DNA from: Glandiceps talaboti
Taxonomy: Eukaryota > Hemichordata > Enteropneusta > Spengelidae
DNA: 64,000 nt
Assembly: GCF_964340395.1 (NCBI RefSeq)
Contig: NC_135551.1
Location: 30,653,455 to 30,717,454 of the forward strand
Reading direction: 5' to 3'
The notes beneath the pieces are model-generated. The model was not told where the DNA came from. It saw only the letters and a program-made list of their open reading frames with translations, and ran no database searches. The position numbers and the translations under genes were made by a program. Shown here one piece after another: positions 1 through 13,354 of this stretch. The first letter of the stretch is position 1. Every line of letters starts with the position of its first letter.

Positions 1-148
1 ATTTGATAATTAACTTTAAAACAGAGGCAGTGCTACAATAGGAGTAAAGGCAGCCCATTATACACCTTGCAATGGAGGGATAGGTAACACTACATTTATG
101 ATGATGAGGGGGTTAGGTTAGGATTTGGGCATTAACATTTCCCCCTAC

Positions 149-343
149 CTTCACCATTACCCTCTTCACCACTCCCCTCCTCAGGAGATGGACCCTCAGG
201 GGCACCACCACCACCTCCCTCCTCATCATGACTGCCCTCCTCTTTAAGGGGTTCTTTCTCCTCTGCAGGTGCCTCATTTTCAGTTTCCTTCTCACCTTCT
301 TCCTCCGTATCTCCTTTTTTAGTGTCTCCATCCATGTCAGAGT
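149..343 (-). CDS. AK9: AK9 exon 20, long acidic linker
   Basis: 195 nt, phase 1/1. [16 protein letters not shown] then Glu/Gly/Pro-rich to ...GEEGNGEG. Acceptor CAACAG, donor GTAGGG. The following exon must lie left of base 1. Confidence 0.82.
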
Positions 344-3300
344 CTGTTGTGGGATAGCACCAGGGATAATACACAATAGTCAGGATAAGAATTGGCACAG
401 ATTGGAATAGCAGAGTTAGAACCAGGGTTTACAGCAGTAGCAGCAGCAGCAGTAATAGTGGAGGAAGACAAGAAAGCATTGACTGTTATATTTGGTGATT
501 TAGCAGATGATACATTACTGTATCACTTGATACCATAATATGTGTTAAAGCAGTCTGTAAGGTACGCTGTGACAGGGTGCCCTCACACACTGACACGACA
601 TATCTTACAGTCTAGTATTACAGTGGAATCACTTTTATACATAGGTGTTACTAGTTGTAATAGTATCAGGATAAAGAACCAAATGTTTTAGTCAGTTGGA
701 AGATAGTGTTTGATATTTATCTGTTAGTTTTATCATGAAATTAATTTTGATATGAAAACTGTTCACCAGACTTGGAGTTTGGACTGTATCACTGAATATG
801 AAAACTGCTCATCAAACAGTGTTGTTTTCATGAGACCACAGGGGACCCAGGAACCGTGTGACAAATAAATAAACTATCAAATAAATGACAAATGAACAAA
901 CAAATGAACGACAAGTATAGGGACAAATAAAATAATTAAATAAACCAGCAAATAAACAGATACTCATGGGGGTATACTAGATATGGTTTTTTTTTCTATA
1001 CCCATCACATAGTTCCTGGGTCCCCTGTGATCAGACTTGGTTTTAGACAGTGTTTGCTGGGTGGGTGTCAAAAAGAGAGTGTTTCCGTAAAATATGTAAG
1101 GTTATTTAAACTAATAACCTTTCTTGTGAATAGTTGATAACCACTCTCATTTTCCTTTGATTTGAAAATTTCAAGTAAAGGCCTAGTAATGCAGTTTCAA
1201 AAGTTGCCTTGACATAATATTATTTCAGGCAGATGTCAGTTAGTAAACTGAGTTAGAACTTGACATAGCAGGTTGTGGCAATCAATTTGTGCTGTTGAAA
1301 AGAAGTAGAATTGTCAACGTAGTTTCACATGCACGTGTAACTTGACATCATAGTTTATATATATGGTAATGTTTTCGTGAAACTGTGAAACCTCCAGAAA
1401 AAGGCGGGGGGGGGGGGGGGGGGGGGAGGTCTCTTAACAAGTACATTGCATCATGAGTTTGGCAAGAAACCTAGGGAAATGGTAATGAATACTTTAGACC
1501 AAATTGATAGACTGAATAATTCACCATTGTTGGCACTCCTGTTGGCACTCCTGTTAATGTTATTCATCTGTTAACCACAAGTGATTACAGGAGTGTTCAT
1601 AACATTTAAGAACATCAGTCATGTAGCTTTTCTGTAATATATATTATATATGGATGCTGTTGTCCGAATTAAAGACTGTAATAATAATAATAATAATAAA
1701 ACCAACGAATTCTGACAGTCTATAATGATTTTTATAGAATATACTATCATTCAATGAAAACTGTTCACAAGTTTCTTCAGATTTGTTTGAATCTTGTCAA
1801 ATTATTGATATTTTAGAAATCTCAATCCATTAGAATATTGATGACAACAGCTGATATGTTTTTTTATTTTAGGCACAGTGTATATTATTCAACTTTGAGG
1901 TTACTATACTTCAAGGATAGTAAATTTCTCCCGAAATTTAGATTCTTTAAATTTATGGTTGTGAAAACTTATAATATTGAATTTTTACTTTACTCAGATG
2001 ATGTATGTTACATGTACATGTGTTTATTTAATACAGCAAGTATTCTGTTAAAAGTAGAGAAGTACAGGTTAGTCTTGTAGTCATGGAAGACATCTTGTAG
2101 GCAAAGATTGTGAACAAGGAAAATATCAGATTTGAGGAACAAAATAACATTGATTGACAAATATACTCACATCACTGTAAAATAACACATTATGTCATAA
2201 TAATATAACAAAATAATGGTATCAACTGATGTACTGTTTCCAATCTCTTTGTAGTTTTCATAACGCATTCAAAAAGCACTGGCTTCTGTTTATGGAATAA
2301 CTAGCACTCTCCACAGTAGACAAATGATGTTGAATCAATGCTTGTTTGTTTTCTTAATATTTTAAATAATTCACAAACAACATGTGTATGCTGGGTGAAA
2401 GGGTGTGGTTGTTGCATAAATACGTCAGTAGATATAATTTAAAATTCATCATATCAAAAATATTTCAGTGAAACACCTCACAAACTGATCAAATTTGTTT
2501 CGCATACAATTTTACCGTAACAGAGATATATTGCAAATTAAGAATAATTAGAGAGATCTGGAAACAGTACATTAAGACAAGCACAGAGACTTCACAATCA
2601 TGCTATCAGTACTTCAGGTAAGCCGAGATGAGAGCCAAGTCTCTGGGTTGAATACATTGAAGTATATCTTGACATAAATTGCAAAATCTCAACAAGTATA
2701 AAAACCAAATATAAAACTAACACCACTACTATACTAGTAATTGATGAACAACTACTACATCTACTTCTATCCCACAACCACAGGGACATCGAAATCTTGG
2801 TAAAAACATTGAATACCTTGTACAGGTGGTTGTTGTGTGTCTGTTGTATCAGCAGTAGGTTCATTGTCAGCAGCAGCAGCAGGGGCAGCTTTAAAAGTTA
2901 TGAGTAATGAAGAATATTGAAAGTCAATGAATGAATATGCCATGCATTACCCCTTAGATCTGTAGCAAGTTGGTATCACCCAAGTATCATCTCTATTATG
3001 GGTGAACCAACATTACTGGAAATAGGGTGGAAAGCAGAGTACTCTTAACAGAGGAATGATTTGGACTGCAAGAATAATGGTTGGACTAGTCAATTTCAAA
3101 TACAACTTTCCCTATTTTTTCTGATTTATGGAATGACCCCCCATTGTATAATATCTGGTGGACAAAACCATTTAGTATTCTGTAGGGATGATAATATAGT
3201 CTGTGAAAAGTACTCTGTTTTGTAAGAACACATAGAATGATGTGATACAAGATATTGACTGCAATGGTATGAAGTTGAATATATGGTAAACAAGTAATAT

Positions 3301-6300
3301 AATACAAAGCTATGAAACATGCACATGAAAGTTGCCTTTATCCATAGTTGCTTCATTATGATGTACACAGATCTTACTTCATACAGTATGCAAATGAAAG
3401 TTGCTTCACTGATGGCGCTTGATATCACATGTATACAGATGTTACATCTTACAATATGCAAATGAATGTACCATTTAACTTGCATGGAAATTGCGATATG
3501 ACATGTATACAGATGTTACGTCATACAATATGTAAATGAAGGTTACCTCATTAGTTCCTTTATATCATCAACATGTAATATACAGATGTTACTTTACAGA
3601 ATGAAATTAAAGTTTCATATAATTTGCATATGATTTGCATATACTTTGCTTCTAAGCAGATGGTCAAATCTAGACACTCTACAAGCTATCATTTAATAGA
3701 CACTATAAGTACTGATACCATACAGTCCTAGCCACACAATAACACTAATTTTACAACCTGCACACAGATTAGACGATAAAAAATATTCTAGACAGGTAGT
3801 AAAAAATTGATTTGATGTACCAGTCTGCAATGATTAGTAAAATCTACACACAAAGTCACACTGTTCTTAGTACAGCATTAGTTAAATTGCACACTAGATT
3901 GGCACAAAAATTATCTGTATATAGTAAAATATATCCAGTGTTGTCATTGGGTTATTACTACACAGGTTTTACCACAGTAGTCTATTGTGAAGTAGGGGGA
4001 ATGGAGTGGGGGTTTGGTTTGGACTTTTCATCTTTTCAAGATAAATCAGTAAACTTTTAAAAAAAATTATCAAATAAGCAGTGTGCCCTCTAAACAAATT
4101 TGACGTCCCACTGACGCACACAATTTCTAGTGATGCACCAAAATTTGGTGTTCCCCTATCTCTTACTTCATGGTGGCTCACAAGAAATGCCTATTTTTCT
4201 CATTTTGACTCACAACAACAAAATTTGGCTATCAGTAGAGAGCACACTGCAAATGAGTTAATGAAAATGACATCATTACCAGTAACTGAATGAGGGTTGG
4301 TATATACACAATGTAGTTCATTACATTGATTTCAATATGTGATGAATTAGGGAAAGCTACTGTAGTTACTGAGCAGTAACTGATGAAGACTGTAACTTGT
4401 CAAATGGCGAACAGGTACACTAATCTTGTCTTTATCATAAGCTAGTATTTTAACCTTAAACAGTATTTTTAAATAACGCGGACACAGGTATGTGATTACA
4501 TAATTATAGCGAGTAACATACAGGACAATATTAGTAAATCAAATATTACTCATTTTCAGATATTCCAAGTTTTAAAGTAAATTAGTACTGGATTCTCTAT
4601 ATTTGGCAGGCAGCATATGGCTGGAAAACTAAAAGGGAATGCTTTTTTTGAAAATGAAAAATAAAAAGAAGTAACAGCAGCCCTAGCATAATCGGGAATA
4701 GTTTGGAGCAAGCATAGCATTTTGAGATGTGAAATATGGAATATGCAGGACAAAGCAGTGCTTGCTAAGATTGGCTGTGTATTGGTGTTTGTGATTGAAT
4801 TAATTTTTGGAAAAAAGTAAATTTAAATTCAAACACAAAAACTTTACAAAAGCATAAATTAAGCAGTGATTGTACTTTAATTAACTTTAAAAGTATGTAT
4901 GACATATGGAATATAAAAAATTAACAAAAAGGTGGGATAAACTTTGGGTAAATTTGTGACATGCTGGTGGAGCACATTTGGCAAGTGATGGGATTTAGGA
5001 ACACATGGTTAGGGTATACGGTATAACACTGCTGAGTGAGGTTAATTTTGACATGTCAGGAAGGGGAGGGGGGATTTAAACACTGCTGTGTGAGGTTAAG
5101 TTTGACATGTCAGCAAGGGGAGGGGAATTTAAACACTGCTGTATGGTTAATTTTTGACTTGCAGGTGTTGAGGGGAATTAAAACATTTGTTTAGTGTTAA
5201 TTTGCCAACATGCTGGGTAGTGTTAATTGGGTTAATTAGGGCATTGGAACACTGCTGGGATTCCTACAGGAGGTGCTGAATTACCTTCTTTATCTGATAT
5301 CTCTCCTTCACCTTCACCCTCACCCTCCTCTCTGCCTTCGCCTTGTAAAATAAAAACACCCAAGCAAGGAAATATGCATGCAGTTAATGTCACAATGAAA
5401 ATAAAATGAAAAGCATGCTAATGGGGTAATTAGGATTAAGCAAGATATTGAAATCGGCCCATGCAATAAAAAAAACAAAACTGTACAACTCTACTGAGTA
5501 TGGTTATCAGTATGGGTTTCTGCACTTTAAAGTTAGTTTTCATTATTTAAAAAAAAAAAAGACAAACAAAACATGTTGGGTTTCAACGAAACACTTAATT
5601 TATACATACAACACAAAAAAGTCATGGATTTCTATGCAAAGCTTGTCATGTATGAAATAAGAAATCCTTTGGATTATTATTCAGGTAATTGAGCCTTTGG
5701 TTTATAGATAGACACAAGTAAACTGAAGGCTCAGTTACTACAGTTGTACATATGTCAGGAGAATTAAGCAGTCACCGTATAATAAACAATATCTTGAATT
5801 AAATCTGACAATACAAACAAGTATGTCTGGAATATATCATGTGGTTATTTTGTGAAATAAGACAAAACCACTGAAAAGAATGGTCATTAATATACATCGT
5901 GACACAATTTGTATTTTATAAGTTATAATAGTCAACAATATTATCATTCACTGATCAGGGGGAAAAAGAATGTTACAGCATAAATTGATTTACTACATGA
6001 CTGAAATAGTTTTAATACTTGATGTAAATCTTATTACACTGTGAAATACAAATTGAACATTTTAGACTTATGTTACTATAAATACTCATTATGATCATGT
6101 GCATTTTTTTTCTTGTAATGTGTGAAGTTTGTCTACCTATTGCTAAAGACATATATATACACAACAACAATATGATTGATACACTGTCACTGTACAAGTC
6201 AATCACATTATGATACAGAAATTGCACATTTTTAGATTTATGTTATGGTAGTGATTATGGCCCTACGTATGTTTATGTTCTTGTAATGTATAAAGCTTGC

Positions 6301-9300
6301 TACTGATTGCTAAATCTTGCTATAGTGGAAGTACACATGTACAAAACAATGACATGATACAGTAACACACATTATACAATGCTACGATTCAGATGGCAAA
6401 CAGTGTAACATGATGATTAGACTTTTGATAATAAATGAATGAAAATGTATGAAACGCTGAAAGGAAATTACATTCATCTATGGTTACAATCAGCTGATCC
6501 ACAACATTTCAATCATTTTTTCTTACCTTCACTCTCTTCACCTTCTTCTATCCTTCTACGACGACGTTCCTCTTCTTCAGCACGTCTCCTCTCCTCTTCT
6601 TCCTGTCGCTCTCTTTCAGCTTCAAGTCTACAAAAGTTTTGAATTTTTTAAATGAATATCAAACTTTAATAGTAAAACAGTACTGCATTGATCTTATGGG
6701 CAATTAGTCAGTCACAATATCTGAATGGCCAAGCATAAACCAACACTAATTCAATCTATTTATAAATAGGCCTTTCCGAAATTTGCCATGGTGGTACTCT
6801 ACTTCCTGTCTGCATGTACCTTGTGGGTATGTATGGTATAGGTTACATAGTTAATCATAGAACACTGCTGATTTCCTTGATTTCTGAACAATACGCCTGA
6901 TTTACACTTCTACAGAATACCAAGGGAAAAAGCTCTTAAGAAACGGTACTATGGGGTAATAATAACTCTAATTTGAGCGAGGGGGATGTATTCTCAATTT
7001 CCTGTTAGCACTCTGGAATGGCCTATTGATGGTAATGTAGCTGTCTTTGGGCATGCAGGCCAATGTTGGACTAGCATTAAAATGTTCATGCAGAGAACAG
7101 TTGTTTGGTAGAGTTATAGAAATAGTCAGTCCTGATGTAGACTGTAAGATACGTCGTGACGTTTCGCCCTCACCGGCCTCCTTTCCAGTGTTAGGGGTTG
7201 CCTGATGTTTGAGGGTGCCCCGTCACGGCGTACCTTACAGACTAGTCCTGATGAAAAGACTAATTTTATTTCATCCCTATGGTTTCACTTATAGTAGCAA
7301 TTTAAGATTGAGGGGTTCAAACCTTGGGGTTTAAACCAAAGAGGAGTTATCTCTATATACTGTTTACACATTAAAACAATACAAGAAAAGAAATCATTGG
7401 TATGGTCGATTTCCTTTTATCAGTCAGAAAAAGACAACCTAACACAGACATTTGTTTATCAAAAAAAATATAGTGGCTATTAAAAATTGATATAATATAT
7501 AATGCCTGGTAGTGGTTTGACATAAAGTTTTTAAAAAATGTGAAATTCTAAAATTTAGGGGAAAAAAGCTTTCACTCTGTTCTCTTCACTGTCAATATTG
7601 TTGGCATCACTTCACTTCAAAATGAAATGTTAAAAAATAGTTGCATATGTGTGTGTGTGTGTGCAAAGAAACACCCAAATTAGTATGCAAAAATGTGTAG
7701 CTGAGAAGAATAAATGCATTGTCAAGAATCACATTCATTTTAACAAACATTTGCAGCTTCTCTTTATAAATCACATCACACTAAAATTTGCAAAAAAAAA
7801 TAAAAAAATAAAAAAATATATATATTATTATATATATCGATGGGAATGGCTGTTAATACCATTCATTCTGTCATACCTAAGTTAGAGGACCTCAAGAACT
7901 GAATGATCACATGTATATCACATGATCTACACTTAGCCAATCATGTATATCACATGATCTACACTTAGGCAACCATGTATATCACATGATCTACACTTAG
8001 ACAATCATGTATGTCATATGATCTACACTCAGCCAATCATGTATGTCACATGACTTACTCTTGGCCAATCATGTATGTCACATGACTTCAGTCAAATTTG
8101 TAGTAATTCTCAGTTGTAAGATACGTCATGCCACTCTGCCCTCACGGGTGCAAAGGAGTTGACCGATGTACATGTATGAGGGTACCCCATGAAGGCGTAC
8201 ATATACCTTACAAACTATTTTCAGTATGATCCCCTAACTTATGGCATTTAGAACCATATCCTTGGTGCCGTTTGGAAACTGTTGCTGGAAAAAAATGGGA
8301 CAGATTGGGCATGTGGGGAGGGGGTAGGTTAGGTATAGTGTTGTAGAACACACACAAACACTCAAATGGTTGACAGGTGGGTGGTACACACGACAAAATT
8401 ACCTAGTATCTGGCATTTCACCATCTTGGAAATCGGTTGGGCTGTGTGGATGACAAAGTACAGACATTCACAAAAAACAGAAAGGTAAAAACAATATAAC
8501 ATGCAACATAACCAAGGAAATAAATAGAACACAGGTTTGTTGGTATTAAAAGATACTTTCTGACAGGATTCATATACATGCACATGAAGATGGACATGGA
8601 CATGGGACAAACATGTAGAGATGGACACTCAAGTATACGGCATGTACATGTAGTGGGACAAACTCTAATCCTTGTCAGTTGTGGTAATCTCCCAATATAT
8701 TGGAAGTAGACTAACACTTCTGTTCTCAAGTTCTCCAATACATGTTCTTTCATAGTAAAATGATTAAGATAAAAAAATCTTGTTTTTGTTAATTTTAGGG
8801 TGTCTATTTATGGAACTGTTTCATATCAATATAAATTTATTCAGTTTTGCTTCATGAGATAGGTCAAGATTATTCAAATTATTATGAATCTGTTTACTGA
8901 TATTGAATTTACAAAGTTTATTTATCGCAACTACAAGGACAAAAAAAAATCAAATAGTGTTCCTGAAAAGAAGAATATATCAGAAAGTTGACAAGACAGT
9001 AGAGACAACTGACCTTGCTTCCTCCTCTCTTCTTGCTTTCTCTTTGGCTTCTTCTTCCAGTCTGATTTTAATTTTCTCATCAATCTCTGAACGGTTTAAC
9101 TTGTACCAACGTTTGAGTAGGATGGTTCCACTCTCGCTTGTATCTCGTAAGCATATGATTTCATCCGGCATAAGTCCCCTGTCAATCATGACAGTCCACT
9201 GGTCTCTGGTACGAGGAAAGTTATCAAGAATCCATCCACCCCCACTGAAAGTAAAACGATCTTTTGTTTTAGTGTCTGGTCTCTGGCACAAGGAAAGTTA

Positions 9301-12300
9301 TCAAGGATCCATCCACCCCCACTGAAAGTAAAATGATCTTTTGTTTTAGTGTCTGCTCTCTGGTACGAGGAAAGTTATCAAGAATCCATCCACCTCCACT
9401 GAGAGTAAAACGATCTTTTGTTTTAGTGTCTGGTCTCTGGCACAAGGAAAGTTATCAAGGATCCATCCACCCCCACTGAAAGTAAAACGATCTTTTGTTT
9501 TAGTGTCTGGTCTCTGGTACGAGGAAAGTTTTCAAGGATCCATCCACCCCCACTGAAAATAAAACAATCTATTGTATAGCGTCTGGCAGAAAAAGGATCA
9601 AAACATAGAAAGTTGAAAAGATTGATCCCAAAAAGTATGACAACTTAATACACAGACTTATTGGTGGAGATGAATGGTGAAGGATGTTGGCATACGTCAT
9701 GTTTTCACAAATATGGCAAATTACAAATGTCTACTGGTGGAGCAGTGGAGGTTCACATACATGTTCTTACAAATGTGACAACTTACAAAGGTCTACTGGG
9801 GGGATGTATGATTTTGGGGGAGGGGTGATGGCCGGGTTCACACACATTATGTTCTTATAAGTATGACAACTTACACAGGTCCATCAGGATCATTTTTCTT
9901 CAATTCTTTTTGGACATCACTGATAGCTTCTTCTAGTGCATCAATATACTGTTCAGGACTGAGAGTGTATACTTGTTTTTCAGCATCTTTGACAGCAGCA
10001 TCAACCAATGCCTTCACTTCAGGGTGGTTAGCATCAACAACTACTTCAGCCTTCTGGGCTGGTGGTGGGGGTGCTGCAGCTTCTGGTGCCGCATCCTCAG
10101 CTGTGGCTGCACTTTCATCTACTAAAACATGATATGATTCATGATTAGGTGAAATGAGTTATAGATACATGCAGCTGATGAAGGATATTGTTTTCTATCA
10201 TGCATGAAATTACAGCTAAACCAGGGAGTGTTTGAAAGAAGACTGACTGTACATAACATATACATTTAATGATGACCACTGATCATTTGAAAAGTTGAGG
10301 CTGTTGTTTTTCTAATTTAGACAAGAGCACTTATACTGTTGAACACAACAGTTTTTTTTTACATGGATGTGACTGTCAGATCACTGAATAACCATACTTG
10401 GATATGTGACTGTTAGATGACTGAATAACCATACTTGGATATGTGACTGTTAGATGACTGAATAGCCATACTTGGATATGTGACTGTTAGATGACTGAAT
10501 AGCCATACTTGGATATGTGACTGTTAGATGACTGAATAGCCATACTTGGATATGTGACTGTTAGATGACTGAATAACCATACTTGGATATGTGACTGTTA
10601 GATGACTGAATAGCACTACTTGGATATGTGACTGTTAGATGACTGAATAGCCATACTTGGATATGTGACTGTTAGATTGGACTGGACATGGCTCATTGCT
10701 AACATTTACATTCAATAATTAAAGCTTCATAACAAGAAGCCAATTTCAATCTTCGGAATAGTAATTGGTAAATCTGCATTTCAGATAACGAGTTCAGTTA
10801 TCAACTTCCTTCCGTAACAATCATGCTGTGTTCAGCAGTTAAAGGGGTTGTTATCTATCAAGTAAAACAACAACATTGAGTTGCAAAATTATCAACTTTT
10901 GATTGTAATTGTATATGTTACATTTAGTCTTCTGGTGAATGTTGCCTGTTTTAGCTGTAACAAAAACATACAATATGCATGAACGATTTTGTGTGGAGAT
11001 ATATATTTAACACATTGGTGCTCCTATCATTTAGGTAGTTTTATAGCCTTGCTATCATATCATTTTTGTATATACATACAAGGCAACAAGAAATCAATTT
11101 TTGTGTCAAAATGTGCAAGGTCAAGACTTTTTACAATATTACTTACAAACATGTATTATTTCCGTGTATTCCTACCTTTTCCTTCCCCACCTTCTGTTGT
11201 CTCTGAAGTCTTTCCTTCTCCCTCACTGGTTTTATCTGAAAATTAAAATCATACTTTGTCAAAAAGTTATCACAGTACTGTGACAGTAGAAGTACAAATT
11301 ATTAGTATATCCACAATCGCATATTCTAATATAACTAATAGCTGTGATTAAATTCACTTTTCACTTGTATTTATTCAGTTTTACTTTCAATCTTAGTTGA
11401 GAGATGGAATCACTTTATGCACTAAATGAACCAGTACCATTTTATAAGCCCATAATATAATGATTCTGTGATGTGATTGCTCTTGGAGGAATACAGCTAT
11501 TACTTTGTAATTACTACTATGGATAACTAAATGTAAAAGAAGTCATGACAGAAAGTGAAATCCATAGACATAATTTGAAGTCCAATACTTTCATATGTTG
11601 AAGTTGACATACTCAGCCAATGTGGTAAGCTTAGGATGTCAACGGACATAAATAAACCACTCTGTTCACTGTTGTAACTGCCACTGCCTTGTGAGTGTAC
11701 TTACTAATGAAAGTAACTTTTCAGGTCAACATATTCCAAATATAGTTTTAATTTAAGTGAGACTTTATTTGTCAGTTTTTTTAACAGTTTCCATGGTAGT
11801 TATTACCATGACGGAGAATTTTTGAGTAAGAATACCGTAAAATGTTGCATGTCAACTTTTAGATTCTAATTGTCTCACACATTGACAGATTAATAGTTAG
11901 TTAGCAAAAAGAAACAAATGTACAACCCAGTGCATATATGCTGTAGAAAGAGTGCTAGAAATTAAGAGTGAGTTATATGGTACACCTTACACCCCTGAAA
12001 ACATGAAACATTGACAAATTACATTATTTACAGACATTAATATAAAAATGACACCAAAAGAAGACATTGACATAAATTAAAATGTTACATTACATGGAAA
12101 TGTAGGTATTACAGACACCTTATTCACCCATATTAAAACTATACACAAATGTATTTTTAGATATGTGAAACTTTGAATGACACCACATAAGTGCTGATAT
12201 TACAAGTGAACCTTTGATTACCAACATTTCAGTCAAAAGCCAATGAAACTTCTATCATGTTTTCAATTGTGATCTACCAGACCAGAAGATTTTGAAGAAA

Positions 12301-13233
12301 GAATTCACAGTAATTTTATATAAGAATAATTTAATCAGGTTTTTTATATAAATATTTTCAATGGAGTAAAAAACATTATATACTCACTTTGTGTCACTAT
12401 AAATTTTGATTTTTATACATTGATTTATATGAACATATTAATCCTGTTTTGTTTAACTTGTATTTTTTTGGGTACAAACAAATTCTCTCCTAGTTGAGAT
12501 AAGATTGATGCACTGATTCATTAATTAATCAATCAATGACCTAAATAATTATCCAGAATATAGATTTAAAACATAAACTTTGACTGAGAAATGTTTGGTA
12601 ACCAAGGGTTTCCTGGCTTGTCATTTCATTGGCTGCAAAGAAAATATGCAAATGCTGAAGAATTACTCATTAACATATTTTACAGGACAGGTTTCACAAT
12701 AGAAAGACATGAGTTGAAAATTTTAACATGACTGAAAGAAAGTATACATGTAACTTAGCAACATTACATTTAAAACATTACAAAATATATTCTTACAAAC
12801 AAAAATATATAAATAAATTCATACAATTTCAAGACAGGCACTTGGAGCTAGAGATTACAATATGCATATATGCAATATTCAATGCTCTTTTAAAGTTATG
12901 TAGCATATTTAAGAGAGGAGAAATATTTTATAATTGTGAAGACACTACTGCATCTATGCAGTGCTTCATATGCATCTACGTATGTTTCCTAAGTGATGTG
13001 TCTTATTCTTAGTAAAGCTGGCATGCTGATATTTGTTGTATTGTAGGATACTGCACATTATATTCACGGTTATAATATAAGTTGTGTTTTTTACTCAGTA
13101 TACAATGTTATTACACAAGGTACATTAATGTATGAAGTTCTCTGTCTTTAAAGCATTACATGTTAATGATATATTTTGGATTCTAGTGTGTATGTACAGC
13201 TAACAAAGCATATTCAAGCAGTGAAAAGTAGCC

Positions 13234-13277
<44 letters not shown>

Positions 13278-13316
13278 TGTATGTGTGTGTGTGTGTGTGT
13301 GTATATGTGTATGTGC

Positions 13317-13354
<38 letters not shown>

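Larger units (their letters stand above)
344..2816 (-). other. AK9 intron 19
   Basis: Non-coding by my reading. It holds a short palindromic MITE (551-614), a terminal-inverted-repeat element (834-1033), a 21-base G run (1406-1426) and an ATA/ATAAT microsatellite near 1,679. Nothing else is recognised. Confidence 0.6.
6628..9013 (-). other. AK9 intron 16
   Basis: Contains two palindromic MITEs (7,138-7,244 and 8,110-8,216), a TG run near 7,647, and a 32-bp minisatellite (about 7,900-8,095). No exon recognised. Confidence 0.55.

Noticed and set aside
9863-10132. Plus-strand frame rich in Ser/Ala
   Set aside because: Shadow of AK9 exon 15 on the minus strand.
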